This document shows positions 21,180 through 31,434 of a stretch of 64,000 nucleotides of DNA, one piece after another (the first letter of the stretch is position 1; each line of letters begins with the position of its first letter). A program made the translations under genes and the position numbers. This DNA comes from Lepidonotus clava (Eukaryota; Annelida; Polychaeta; Phyllodocida; Polynoidae): positions 34,016,792 to 34,080,791 of the forward strand of contig OW387135.1 in the NCBI GenBank assembly GCA_936440205.1. Reading direction: 5' to 3'. Under the pieces are notes generated by a model. That model was not told the origin of the DNA. It did not search any database and worked only from the letters and a program-made list of their open reading frames with translations.

Positions 21180-23110
21180 AGAGGGACAAAACTGAAAGTT
21201 AGCTACTCCGGAACATTTCCAAAGATTCATAAAATAAGTGCGTAAAGGACACAGACGAAAGGTATATTTTGTACATTAACCCAATTATGAAGTGTCACTT
21301 GTGGTATTGAGACAAGAACAAAAGGCGGACTTCTATATACTTATGGAGGTCAATTGTCTTTACCGCCCATTGACGTCTTTGCATAATATAAACAACATAA
21401 TTATTACACTTACAAAAATTTAGTTTTAATTAGGCCCTATAGATTGTGCTACTCATAGGGAATCATAATCAAAGAAACTTTGGTCTTGGCAGTTTTTCCA
21501 ATGACGCTTTAGTCAAAAGTGGAAATATACAATGCGTTCTTGCTTTATGTGCACCAAAACATACAGCAAAAGTTTAGAATGTTAGTCAACTCAAGCATCT
21601 GCCATATGAAATGAGGTTACACATGACCATGATAATCTTGTCGGAGTAAACCAGAACGATGGATATCCATGAAGGAATGGATACGAAGATGGTTGGCATA
21701 GTACTTACAAGTTACATGTCCAAACTTGCCCAGATATTATGTACTGGCCCTGGTCCTGTTGACCTAGAAAACTAAATTGAACAGAATGATATTGCCTTTT
21801 TTCCTACTGAGTCAAACGTATTATTGATCCAAATTGCATGATGGGCATGACCAAGCACTTTTAGGTGACTCCGACCACCTCAGGCGGCAAACCTGAGGCC
21901 CCACAGGCAGCCCAGAAACATCCTGAAGCGTCCAAGAATCAGCTGATCATCAAACTGTTTTCTCATGGTTGTCGTAAGCCAATTGCTCTATAATTATATT
22001 TATAGTATTTTTATTTATCACAACTTCACACATAAATATTTTGTTCTTCCAGTTTCGTTTCAATAATGAGATAGGATACAACGAGATGATGTTTAGATGA
22101 CAACTGCATACTAAATACAAGAACAAACAGGACGGACGGACAGGCCATTGCAATGCATAATATGATATAAGATACAATAATTATATAGCACTTATATATC
22201 TAAATTATATCCAAACAAGAACATAACAAAGCATAAACCCGTCCAAAAGACTCATACAGTATAAATTATTATGCTTCCAACTGATAAATGCGAAATGGGG
22301 AAGTGGTATAGAGAGGAAACTGATGGGGTCTGTTGGCTTCATGGTAAAACTACATGACAGCCACACCCAGTCAATAACACCCCAAACCTCACAGACAATC
22401 ATCTTGATTTCGCTGACGGCCTCTCCGATTCAAGTTGGGCCATATCGAAATAAAACGAGATCATTGAGAACGTTTTGCAAACCCAAATCTGACAAGCGGA
22501 TTGAAAAAAAAGAACCAATTCAATGCCGATTGTTTGAGGCTGCAGAAGGCGATTGTTCTTTCTGGCTGACGCGGGTCTCATCTGGAGGCGGTGGATTACC
22601 TCCAGTACCACAGGGGGAGGGGCCTCAGCCTCTACTGGCCTCTACGTGAGACTCACAGCTTCCCCGAAAATCAATTACATTGCTGGGAAAAATAAATTTG
22701 AGACTGAGCTTATGGCCAGGGGAATGACAACCCCTAGACGTCTGTCAGTCTGACTCAAATCACTACCAGTATAACTATCGGAAGCCAGCAATTACTGTGC
22801 ATCATATTTATTCTTGTCAAAGGTGAAGAGTATCATATAGATCTCCCCAAGTTATGTTGCTTCCCAAGACACAGTAATATCTGTCTAGTTTAATCTGAAT
22901 TTGAGGATATGTTCTTTAATTTAGTTTAAACATTGAATATTATATTAATTGTGTTCCTTAGCTTCGAATCGAGAAACAATAAAGCACTATCAGTGCCTCT
23001 AGTATGGAGGATTACAATGAGAATATAACAAACACAGGTCATTACAAAACAAATTTAATACATCATACATAAAAGAATATGAAAGAAAGATGAATGAAAG
23101 ATGATACACC
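21180..23110. other. Non-coding stretch
   Basis: Overlapping frames on both strands near 22205-22753 are short and give no recognisable protein. No RNA gene or repeat was detected. Confidence 0.5.
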
Positions 23111-23112
23111 CA

Positions 23113-23113
<1 letters not shown>

Positions 23114-23151
<38 letters not shown>
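23114..23151. repeat. (TA)n microsatellite
   Basis: A perfect 38-bp TA run. Confidence 0.97.
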
Positions 23152-23152
<1 letters not shown>

Positions 23153-23336
23153 CCTGTAAATTGATTCGTATTGGTTGGTGGAGTGATAATAGATTCAATA
23201 TGGGCATCCTGTCTTGATAATTATAATTTGCAGTGTCAAAAATCTATTTGATTCTCATTACGTTTTGGAAATACGTAATTCTCTCTGATTACCTCCACCC
23301 TACGTAGTTAGGTGGGACTTCTAACCGCTTTTTGCC

Positions 23337-23398
23337 CACCTGGACCCCTTTGAGCATACCACCACCCTACCTCACCTGTCGGCCAGGTGCTGCAGGTG
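23337..23398. promoter_or_regulatory. Cluster of four CAGGTG/CACCTG E-boxes
   Basis: CACCTG at 23337-23342 and 23373-23378 and CAGGTG at 23384-23389 and 23393-23398 lie within 62 bp, immediately upstream of a strong-context ATG. This hexamer is the preferred site of Snail and ZEB zinc-finger repressors and of E-protein bHLH factors. The word CACCTGTCGGCC in this cluster occurs again near 24040. Confidence 0.4.
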
Positions 23399-23423
23399 TC
23401 AACATCCGGGGAATATATCCACC

Positions 23424-23609
23424 ATGGAGGAACCACAGGGTGGGCCCCTTTGGCCTGCTGGTAATAGTCCGCTAATCCCTCGGCCGGTTAGAGATAAGAT
23501 TATCGATGCTATTATAGAGCACCTTCCTGTAGGGGATAGAGGCAGGTCGAGTTATGAATCAGTACATGGGTTGGAACATCAAACGTTTGCCTTGGACGTT
23601 ATATTATGA
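23424..23609 (+). CDS. Small ORF with ideal Kozak start, unknown
   Basis: CCACCATGG starts a 61-residue frame (MEEPQGGPLWPAGNSPLIPR..., then a helical RDKIIDAIIEHLP segment) ending at a TGA. The start context is optimal and codon use in the first half is balanced. No signal peptide, membrane segment or known domain is seen. It could be a microprotein or a first exon spliced at an internal GT, such as the GTAGGG in codons 39-41. The E-box cluster directly upstream is compatible with a promoter. Confidence 0.3.
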   Translation: MEEPQGGPLWPAGNSPLIPRPVRDKIIDAIIEHLPVGDRGRSSYESVHGLEHQTFALDVIL

Positions 23610-23619
23610 TATTCTTGTT

Positions 23620-24170
23620 TTTACATGTACATCGCATGTAAATATGTCAGTGTTGGTAATGCTGTGCTTTATGATGAGTTGATTTCCATATTGACAGACT
23701 GTCACCTATTTCGTTTTTAACGAGCATATAGAATTACATTATAGCAAACTTGATCACAAATAATATTTCTATGGCCTACAATTTGAGGATTGTATCATTT
23801 CAAGAAAAATATCCGGGCAAAAGTGATACTGTCTGCACACTCTATTGATCTAAATAAGTGACCGACCATGTAAACAGGACTGTACTCATATCTGCCTGCT
23901 GCCCGCCCTTGTTGACGTGCCCCTATAAGTGGGTGTGCTGTAGGGGGAGGAGCGCAGTGCGCACAGGTCCCGCCAGGAGGTGGGTCTTAGGCAGGTACAG
24001 GAGGCATGGCCTGTAGGTATCAGTCAGCACCGCCCCACCTGTCGGCCCCCGTTTGATACTACCCTGGGATAGTGCACTCCAGACCACACCCCTGAGACCC
24101 TTCTGGAAGTCTACTCTTACGCAAACCCTTGTGCTGTGCACTATTATATATATTCGGCGTAGCTTTGGTA
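23620..24170. other. No gene supported
   Basis: AT-rich to 23880, then GC-richer. A minus-strand frame of 128 codons (23923-24309) crosses the TAGGG repeat and encodes a low-complexity PYPTLPYP run, so it is not credible. CACCTGTCGGCC near 24040 repeats the E-box word upstream. Confidence 0.5.
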
Positions 24171-24173
24171 GAT

Positions 24174-24198
24174 TAGGGTAGGGTAGGGTAGGGTAGGG
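24174..24198. repeat. Five TAGGG units (telomere-like, G4-prone)
   Basis: Five uninterrupted TAGGG pentamers follow one extra T, so the first unit reads TTAGGG, the animal telomere repeat. GGG runs separated by TA could fold as a G-quadruplex on this strand. Confidence 0.9.
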
Positions 24199-24522
24199 CT
24201 GTTCTCCTTTACAATTTCCAAAAATGTGATGCTCAATAATGAGCACCACAGAAAAGTCAATACATTTTGTTAGATATCGGGTTCTGTATTTCATACATAT
24301 ACAGTGCATATTGTTGGCCGGATCGTACAGTGGTGAACAAAGACCAGTTGATGGTGAAATCAGTTCTTTTATTTTCCAGGCTCTGTAGTACTTCTGATGT
24401 TATAGTTGCCCCACGTGCACACTGGGCTCTGCTGGTGAGTGACCCGTCCATTCCCTCTCCCTGCCGCCGCACCTCTGACTATCCAGAGACAGTACCCGGC
24501 ACGTAAAGGGACGCTAAGTCAC

Positions 24523-24561
24523 GTGGGGATCCCTAATTAATATTCATGCATGGATCCCCAC
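24523..24561. repeat. 10-bp inverted repeat around a homeodomain-rich loop
   Basis: GTGGGGATCC (24523-24532) and GGATCCCCAC (24552-24561) are perfect partners. The loop contains CTAATTAATATTCATGCAT, with a TAATTA homeodomain core and an octamer-like ATTCATGCAT. Confidence 0.75.
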
Positions 24562-24569
24562 ACACCAGT

Positions 24570-26020
24570 CATATTGAGCTTGTAAAAGTAAGGCAGTATA
24601 CACAAATAAACACACACTGTGTAACAATATATATCTTATATCATAGTGGTGTGGCAAGTGTGCATTGCATATAGCGGGATATATTGGGCCTTGCTGTCTT
24701 CTATGGATACATGTATACATAATTATACATGCACATGCTGGTCATAAACAACATAATATTCATTTGTGCTTGCGCAGATAGTTAACGTTGTATTACCAAC
24801 CATGCAAAACATTACATCGGAAACAATGGTTCCGTAGACAGGAGTCTACATTACAAAATAGTCTTTCTAAAATGACATATGGGAAAATATTCCCATGCCT
24901 CTTACTTATAGGACAACTACAAAAACGCCAACCCAAACGACAGACATATAACGCATCATCAACTGCATCATATTGTGACTTTGGGCAGTGCGTCGTCCCT
25001 ACGTCAATTTATCATGCCATTGGTAATGGAATATGTCGAACCACACCAATAGCTTTCATTCGAGATGTCCATATCTGAAAGCTGACTACCGTGTATCTAT
25101 CATTCAATTCGAGGTTTATAGATTAGGTCGAGATGTTATAGATGTTTGTGTCTATCTAAATATCTTTATTTTTGTAACACGAATAAGGGAGAAGTTTTGA
25201 TTTGAATGGGGTAAATTAATCTAGTCCTAATGAGGGAAAAATAAAAATGCTTTAATATAGAGAGGAAGGTTATTACATGTTCGAATCTTCTGTTTAATCT
25301 CGGAATAGGCATTGTTTTTTTTAATAGAACGGTCCTATATAATATTATGTGCTTGATTATCCAATGGTAGCACCAAGACAGAAGATGAAATATAGAACTA
25401 CGTATCAGGCATCCTCCTCCCTCCCTTTTATTCGTTTCGGCAGACACTGTCCCTGTCAAATACTATAAGATAAAATTCGCAATAGATTTTACAAATAAAG
25501 ATAGGGTGTATAAAAGTCCGTATTATAGAGGGGAAAGACTATGGAACGGATTATCTGGGAATGTTCAGAAAAGTGGACATGTAACTCAGTTTACATGTTT
25601 AGTTAAAAGATTGATTTGGTCGATGAAATGTAGTATTGTAATTGCGATGTGTTTAAATATTATGTTATGGTATCACGTACTTGTATATTACTCATTACTG
25701 TTCATTAATTATTATCATCTATTGTATGTCCTTTATCATCTACATCGGAAGAACTTTTGTATGAAAGAGATGTTTCAATAATAATATAAAAAAAACTATC
25801 TTTTCCAACACAATCATTTGAATAGGCAAACTTGTCCAAATTTGGTTTGGCCTTTAGATCTGTGCTGTAGTGCGTTTTCTCATTGTAAACTCGGTATCAA
25901 AGGGCCCGGGGTCTTTCGTACTTCCTAACTAGGGAACGCTTCGCATACAAATAATTGTTTTAATCAGAAGTTGAAGGGGTTTTCCATTTCGACATAATGA
26001 TATGGTGGATTCGTGCATCC
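24570..26020. other. AT-rich non-coding DNA
   Basis: No supported exon. Frames at 24788-25078 and 25506-25781 give no recognised protein. Confidence 0.5.
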
Positions 26021-26027
26021 TGGAGTG

Positions 26028-26028
26028 C

Positions 26029-26062
<34 letters not shown>
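26028..26062. repeat. (CAA)n microsatellite
   Basis: About eleven uninterrupted ACA/CAA triplets. Confidence 0.95.
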
Positions 26063-26063
<1 letters not shown>

Positions 26064-26324
26064 ACCTGTGGTTTTTAATGTATACAACCTTCAACGAAAG
26101 TGGCTAGTGGTCACTGGACAAGCGTTTCTGGGGCTAACTCCACAGCCAATATGCTATCACCGATAGACAGCCGAACACGTCTATGATCAAGAAAAGCAAC
26201 ATTATCCACTGAAAGAAAGATAATAACAAGAAGTGCAAGAGGAATAGCTCATCTTTACCCTCTGAATATCAATCATCCAGTGTGTTTTCTACAGCCTATG
26301 CATAGTCCCGTGTCCTACGGTAGG

Positions 26325-26565
26325 AGAATGCGCCAGGGGAAAAGGAAACGCGTTTGCAGTCACGTGCCCACGCATGCGCAGAGTGTGCGGGTGGCGCAGG
26401 TTCCGGTCTGGCGCACAGTCAGCGTATTGTGAATCCCACGGCCGAGCGGCCAGCTTCCAGCCCCTATTAATCGTAGGTCATGGGCTGATGACGAATAGAA
26501 CAATATCACATGGCGGTCTGAAGGCAGCCCATTATTACAATGTTACCGGGCTGCGGGGCCATAGA
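26325..26565 (+). promoter_or_regulatory. GC-rich promoter-like patch with E-box and NRF1 site
   Basis: CACGTG (26361-26366) is followed by ACGCATGCGCA (26370-26380), which fits the NRF1 consensus. The next 180 bp are GC-rich and CpG-containing. An ATG inside the NRF1 site opens a 64-codon basic frame (MRRVCGWRRF...) with no recognisable domain. I regard the patch as a candidate TATA-less promoter of unknown direction. Confidence 0.35.
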
Positions 26566-26579
26566 TGAACCGGAAAGGA

Positions 26580-27855
26580 TAGGGTTATGGAGGATGAGTT
26601 TCTGGGCACATTGGGTCTTAAAATAATGAAACCCAGACTATGAAATGTTGTACAAAGTCCTTTTTAAGGTTGTCAAACATGCAACCTTTTTCGAATCGGT
26701 TGGGCCCTGATGATTCATTGAGCACCATGCAGGTCATTGTTTTACTTTATTTCACCATAGAAATCAATAGGCAGAGGAGAAAGATGATCCAATTAGTCAT
26801 GATTAAATGCTGGAAAATTTTCAGATTTCTCATCGCTCCATGATTGTGCCAAATACAGTTTACTTCCTCAATCTTTTCCATTCAAAACCGCTTTGCAATT
26901 TGTTCAACGGGTGACACGAACATTTTTGCCGGTTGGCAAATCATTCTATGCTATAGCACAGAGATAATTTACAAAATGGCAGATTAACATTAGATTCACA
27001 TCGTGACAACATCAAATCCTTACTTGTGAAGTTTTTTTGTTTTTCTTCATATAAATTTAATCAAAATACTTCTGTGACAATACTTATTCTTGACTAATGA
27101 CTTTTCTACAATGCATAGTGTTGTATTTGATATCGAAGACACGAGATGTTGTGTATTTGTGGTTTTCATAAATATAGAAGAAAGTAGCCTGGACAATGAT
27201 TTTCAAATGTTTAGCAACGAAGCGACGAATTATCTTCTTGTTATTTTCTCTCAGAAAATGATATTTGTCTCAATATCCATGGAGTATTATAATCGGGCCA
27301 AAGTATTTGTCGTACGACCCCAGACCCTGGGGAGTTCCTACAGTGCACCCATAAGCATATCACCTTTTTATTATACTACTCATACTTTTTGGCCTAACGA
27401 GTTGAGAGTGTTATGCCCCCGTATGCTACAGATTGAAAGGGTCTGTAAGTGGAACAACAACACGCTTGTTTTGTTTACTTTGTCAAATATCATGTCTGTT
27501 GTGGGTCTCCTGCCAACTGAGAAGCGTCGGATAACAACTTCTTCCCTTGTTGTTTGGATACATGTATGTACGCACATACAAGTTTCAAAAATAAAACATT
27601 TTTTATACTGAGGAAAACCCCTTACCGTCTAGATAATTGTAGATTCATTGAAGACCGATACACACTTGCATACTTGTAAGGACGGTAATGACGATTACTT
27701 TAAATATATTTCTAAGTGAATGATATATGTTTGTGTTTTTCATATTCCTTATGAATTAACCAACGATTTTTCTAAAGTAAACAAGGGCACGATACATTGC
27801 AGGGCGCTAGGTTATATTCTGAGCCGATTCTGACACATGTTGAGATGGAAAAACA
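26580..27855. other. AT-rich non-coding DNA
   Basis: A long frame (27090-27611) is open for 173 codons, but it starts at a non-ATG codon and its composition matches the surrounding AT-rich DNA. No gene is supported. Confidence 0.5.
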
Positions 27856-27859
27856 AGCA

Positions 27860-28300
27860 GGGCGCCTGGAAGTAGAGCAAAGTGGGGCCGGGGCAACCGA
27901 GATAAAGCCATGTTAACGGGTAGAAAAGACAGGCACTGGGAGTGGGAGGAGAGCTGTAAACACAAAGGCCGGGCCGTATCTAGGCGGGGGGCGATAAGTC
28001 AGGCTTGATCGTGCTTTCATGTACACCTCAATATCAATGAGAGTTAGCTGGCCTCTACCCCACAACACCAGGGGAATGTTTTGCATTCCGGCCCTATCGC
28101 CTTACCCAATACTGGGTGGCCAAGTGGCCGCAAACAGGCAGGAGCCCTCTGTTCTTGCCGCTGTCTGTAGGAGCTGCTCACGGACCCATGAGCAACTCAG
28201 GCCTTTCAAGATGAGAACTGCTGAGTCGACCTGGAATTTCTCGGATTACGTAGACCGCCTGCTCTTAGAGGAGAGCCACTTGACTACAAAAACCTGAATA
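27860..28300. promoter_or_regulatory. GC-richer block, possible regulatory DNA
   Basis: The block contains GGGGCCGGGGC, GATAAAG and GGCGGGGGGCGATAAG words (GC-box and GATA-like). The frame at 28019-28297 starts at a non-ATG codon and is not recognisable. Motif composition suggests a control element, without further support. Confidence 0.2.
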
Positions 28301-28309
28301 TTCCCATCC

Positions 28310-28815
28310 CTTCAACGCCTATTAGCCGAATTGTAATATAGCGAAAAAGTTCTATCCGATATATTTGTGCATTTTGTCTTTGTGAATGAACTGAACCTAT
28401 GTGTGTTGAACCACTTGCCTATTTCAATAACTACATCTGATACCTGCACATTGTAGAAGGATACCGTTTTTTGTAGTATATGAAATGATTAGGTATGTTT
28501 CTTTAATCTCGACATCACGGTAGAAGACGTTTTCTCGACCTAGTACAATACCATTATTATTGAAAAGGCAGGTAGTATGATTTAGTTGACCTATACGTGC
28601 ACAGTCAGACCACGTGAAGGCAAGACAATTTAGTAAACCTTTCATAATATCAAGACGAGTGATATATCTGTGTGACGACGACTGCTTGTCCCCTATCGCA
28701 CCCCTCTTTCACCCCTACATGCTCGCCGGTTTACATACCTCATACTGGTAGTGTTAACACCCAGCTATCGCCTTCCCCTTTGCTCAAAGTAGTTTAGTAG
28801 GTTTAGATTAAAACC
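28310..28815. other. No gene supported
   Basis: AT-rich with scattered short frames. One E-box CACGTG lies near 28612. Confidence 0.5.
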
Positions 28816-28819
28816 CATT

Positions 28820-29060
28820 CATCTCTCGCTGTTTGCAGCAGTCCCCTTAGACAGGCCCAACCCCAGTAGGCGGCAACGCTCAGCACACACGATGCATCAC
28901 TGCATGGATTGTTTTAATAATTAATTCGTCTTTAATCCCTGCAGAAATTTCCTCGCCCGAAAAAGGTGATGAGAATTAGCGAAATGAATTGACGCATGGA
29001 GGGAGATTTAAACTACCTAGCTGGCTTTTAGTGAATTGCTGCATGCTCTGGTTGCCGGAT
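28820..29060. promoter_or_regulatory. Homeodomain-site-rich candidate enhancer
   Basis: Within 240 bp there are TTAATAATTAATTC, TTTAATCCC (K50 homeodomain type), GAGAATTAGCG and AATGAATTGAC, interleaved with GC-containing unique sequence rather than simple AT runs. This mixture is typical of conserved developmental enhancers. It is an inference from composition only. Confidence 0.3.
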
Positions 29061-29356
29061 GTAATCATGTTAGGGAACTCAATTGAGATATAAACTGTGA
29101 CAAAGAAATTAAACAATTGAAAATGGCAAAATAATCCTCATTGATCAAGGCATTTAGTAATCTAAAGAAGTGAATGAAAAATTAAGTGTAAGATTATTGC
29201 ATTACATCTTCAATTTTGAAATAATCAGAACTAATAACAAGATGTTTTAATTATAGATTAAACCACACTTATTTCAATTTAAAATCAAGATTTGTTTTGT
29301 AAATAAGAAAAGGTATTTTTCACTGTGTATTAGTTCAGACTGATAAATTATGTTGA

Positions 29357-29875
29357 CTACCTGTGTTGTAAGATGAATGTGATTAGGGGACGAGGAGCGT
29401 GTGGAGCTTGTGGCGCTATAGTGGCTCTGTGTTGGGGGGTTGGTGGAAGTCTGTCGATCTTTGGAGAGTGCTTGACATGTAACTGTGCCACCGCTGACAA
29501 GGCACCAAGCCCACTGCTGGGTGCATGGGTGCAGGAGGAGGAGGGGGTACATAGGTGCTGGAGGTGGTAAGACTGTGGGGCCATTATAGGTACAGCAGGA
29601 GCGCCAGGCACCAACAACTTAATAACAGTGCTGACTGTGGCAGATGCACAGGAGGGCCACGCACAGTAAGGACACGTGTAGGTTCTCACAACCTCGACAC
29701 CTGGAGAACCTGGATTGCGTCGGTTAATGTCCCCATCCAACCCTCTGCAGAAGGAATGGCGTGTTTCACCTGGAGGAGCAGTGAGGTCATCACCCCTTGG
29801 TCCCTGACCGGCGGGGGCGGGCGGCTTTGTACAGGCTACACCCACAGGAGGGGCGCTACCGTTTGATTACTCCAG
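29357..29875. other. GC-rich block with ambiguous frames on both strands
   Basis: Three overlapping frames are open here: minus 29845-29357 (162 codons, starting at GTG), minus 29552-29274 and plus 29555-29866. The first is Pro-rich with a TYTCPYC segment and could run to a possible donor near 29360. Because several frames are open together, the openness probably reflects GC-rich composition. It sits just upstream of the TATA promoter at 29961, so it may be promoter-proximal DNA. CCTGGAGGAG, the motif repeated in the 41-43 kb island, occurs at 29769-29778. Confidence 0.3.
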
Positions 29876-29958
29876 AAGCAGTTGAATAGGGACAAAGACA
29901 CCACATCACATGCCGGTGAAATACTGACTTGTTCACGTCAAACGTTGGTCCTTGGTCT

Positions 29959-30000
29959 TATATAAATAAGCAACCTCCTATTGCCACAACCCGGAACCAC
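29959..30000 (+). promoter_or_regulatory. TATA-box core promoter
   Basis: TATAAATA lies at 29961-29968. The expected start region (about 29990-29995) falls in a C/T-rich stretch that leads into a 5' leader and the exon below. Confidence 0.5.
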
Positions 30001-30062
30001 CAGCACCGTCTAGCATTGTCCTCCTCCTTCCCGTTGTCATAGCACCTTCTCCGTTTGACACC

Positions 30063-30107
30063 ATGGAGTTACACCCTGCTAAAGCCACCTTTGTGACCGG
30101 CAACTGA
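30063..30107 (+). CDS. Upstream ORF in the leader
   Basis: The first ATG after the TATA box sits in a perfect context (CACCATGG) but encodes only 14 residues (MELHPAKATFVTGN) before a stop, 11 bp upstream of the next ATG, which opens the larger exon. A strong-context uORF so close to the main start would be expected to lower translation or impose reinitiation control. Confidence 0.4.
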   Translation: MELHPAKATFVTGN

Positions 30108-30117
30108 CCCTGCTATC

Positions 30118-30245
30118 ATGTGGTACTCTTTCCCACACAGCCCGTCCTCGGCTAAGGATGAGGGAGGAGTCTGGAACAGCTCACCTACAAAACCTGAGTC
30201 CAACCCGACCGCTTCCCTGTTGGCCTCCTCCTTCAACTTACTCAG
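30118..30245 (+). CDS. Candidate first coding exon, unknown Ser/Pro-rich N-terminus
   Basis: ATG at 30118 opens 42 complete codons plus two bases, ending at a good donor, CTCAG|GTAAAC (30245/30246, phase 2). An in-frame stop lies eight codons upstream, so this ATG is the true limit. The peptide starts MWYSFPHSPSSAKDEGGVWN and continues with a Ser/Thr/Pro-rich stretch ending ASSFNLL, typical of a disordered N-terminus, as in many transcription factors. Third positions are strongly C/G-biased, unlike the AT-rich flank, supporting coding. A TATA box lies about 155 bp upstream with a leader between. The continuation exon was not found and no family can be named. Confidence 0.5.
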
Positions 30246-31345
30246 GTAAACTTAAAGAAACTATATAATTTCTTTTGATTTCTTACTTACTTTAAACAAT
30301 CTATATATTCGTCCCACAACCCCTCAAGTCCAAGTTAGTATTGCTTTCCTTGGTTTGTAATAATTATATTGTTTTATCGGGTGCATATCAATAAACTAGA
30401 AACTTATGGGCATTTCTGGCCTATTTGGTGTGCGTGTTTGTGGACTATTTGTTTCAGAGTTTGTAGTGGGGTTGAAGTGATATTTTCTGTTACGCAGAAT
30501 GCTTCTTGATCATGAAGATAAAAGCCGAAGTTTGCTTATTAATTTACCCTGATTGCTTCCTGATTAGATGCAAACTGAACCCGAAACTGGTTCTCATTGG
30601 ACTTTATATTTGCCATGGATGTCATGCCTTTCCCAATGAACCTCAGTTCCAAGGACACTATTATCTACAATGAAATTCACACATTCTGTTATCAAACAAC
30701 AAAATCATTAGTGTCTCAATATTGAAATATAATTAGTGGAGCTGTCCTATGTTTATGAATGTTTGCAAAATCCGTTCCTTGTAATTCTATATGGTATAAC
30801 AAACAGAAAAGTAAATGTTCTTTTGCTTATCTACAAATATGAGACAAAATCCTATCTAATTATCGTTATCTTCCTTAGCATTTTCATAGTTTTTTTGGCT
30901 CATTAAAATATTAAATACTGAAATATGATTTTGCTTCCGTAGGAATATGACAACTTCTATAGACACTATGTAAGGCACTCGTGTAAACTTATGATTGGAG
31001 TTCTAAATGAATATTCAATTTTGGTTTCCCTTCTCTCTGATATGCTCCAGTTTGGTTATTTATATTGAATAACATTGATTTTCAATTCAATAGGATAAAT
31101 AAAACACATTTAATAACCCATATTAGGCCCATAAGGTTAAGCTAGATAGCAAGTTGCTATTTCATAAGATCTTATTCCATAAAAGGCATATACAGTGAGC
31201 ATAATGGACCGTGTAGCTAGGTCAATTGGAAGCAAAACAAAGCTGAAGCTGGTATAAAATGCCGCACAATAAGCCATGAAGGTTTCAAAGCATGCGGAGG
31301 GAAGGCCAACAGCAAAGGCGACATACTGGGCGATGGAGATGAAAG
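30246..31345. other. AT-rich DNA after the 30.2-kb donor (possible intron)
   Basis: The sequence changes abruptly to AT-rich after the donor and holds no open frame of note, consistent with the start of a long first intron. Confidence 0.4.
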
Positions 31346-31349
31346 GGAG

Positions 31350-31430
31350 GCGTCTCCCTTTATGCAAACGAGATGGGCAATGGACATGCGCAGTGGCAGC
31401 ACTTCCTGCCATCGTCATAATGAACGATTA
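31350..31430. promoter_or_regulatory. Octamer/NRF1/ETS motif patch
   Basis: TTTATGCAAACGAG contains an octamer-like ATGCAAAC, followed by ACATGCGCAGT (NRF1-like), ACTTCCTGCC (ETS) and an AACGATTATTC Sox/homeodomain-like word in about 80 bp. It is a possible enhancer or promoter. Confidence 0.25.
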
Positions 31431-31434
31431 TTCA

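Noticed and set aside
23923-24309. 128-codon minus-strand frame
   Set aside because: It runs through the TAGGG repeat, giving PYPTLPYP repeats, and has no other support.
27090-27611. 173-codon plus-strand frame as a gene
   Set aside because: It begins at a non-ATG codon, its composition equals the AT-rich background, and there is no splice or promoter support.
29357-29845. 162-codon minus-strand frame with CPYC motif as a zinc-finger gene
   Set aside because: The start is GTG, overlapping frames are equally open in GC-rich DNA, and the cysteines do not form a known finger.
31177-31186. CCATAAAAGG as an SRF CArG box
   Set aside because: It matches the consensus but is a single isolated site in AT-rich DNA, with no second box or promoter.
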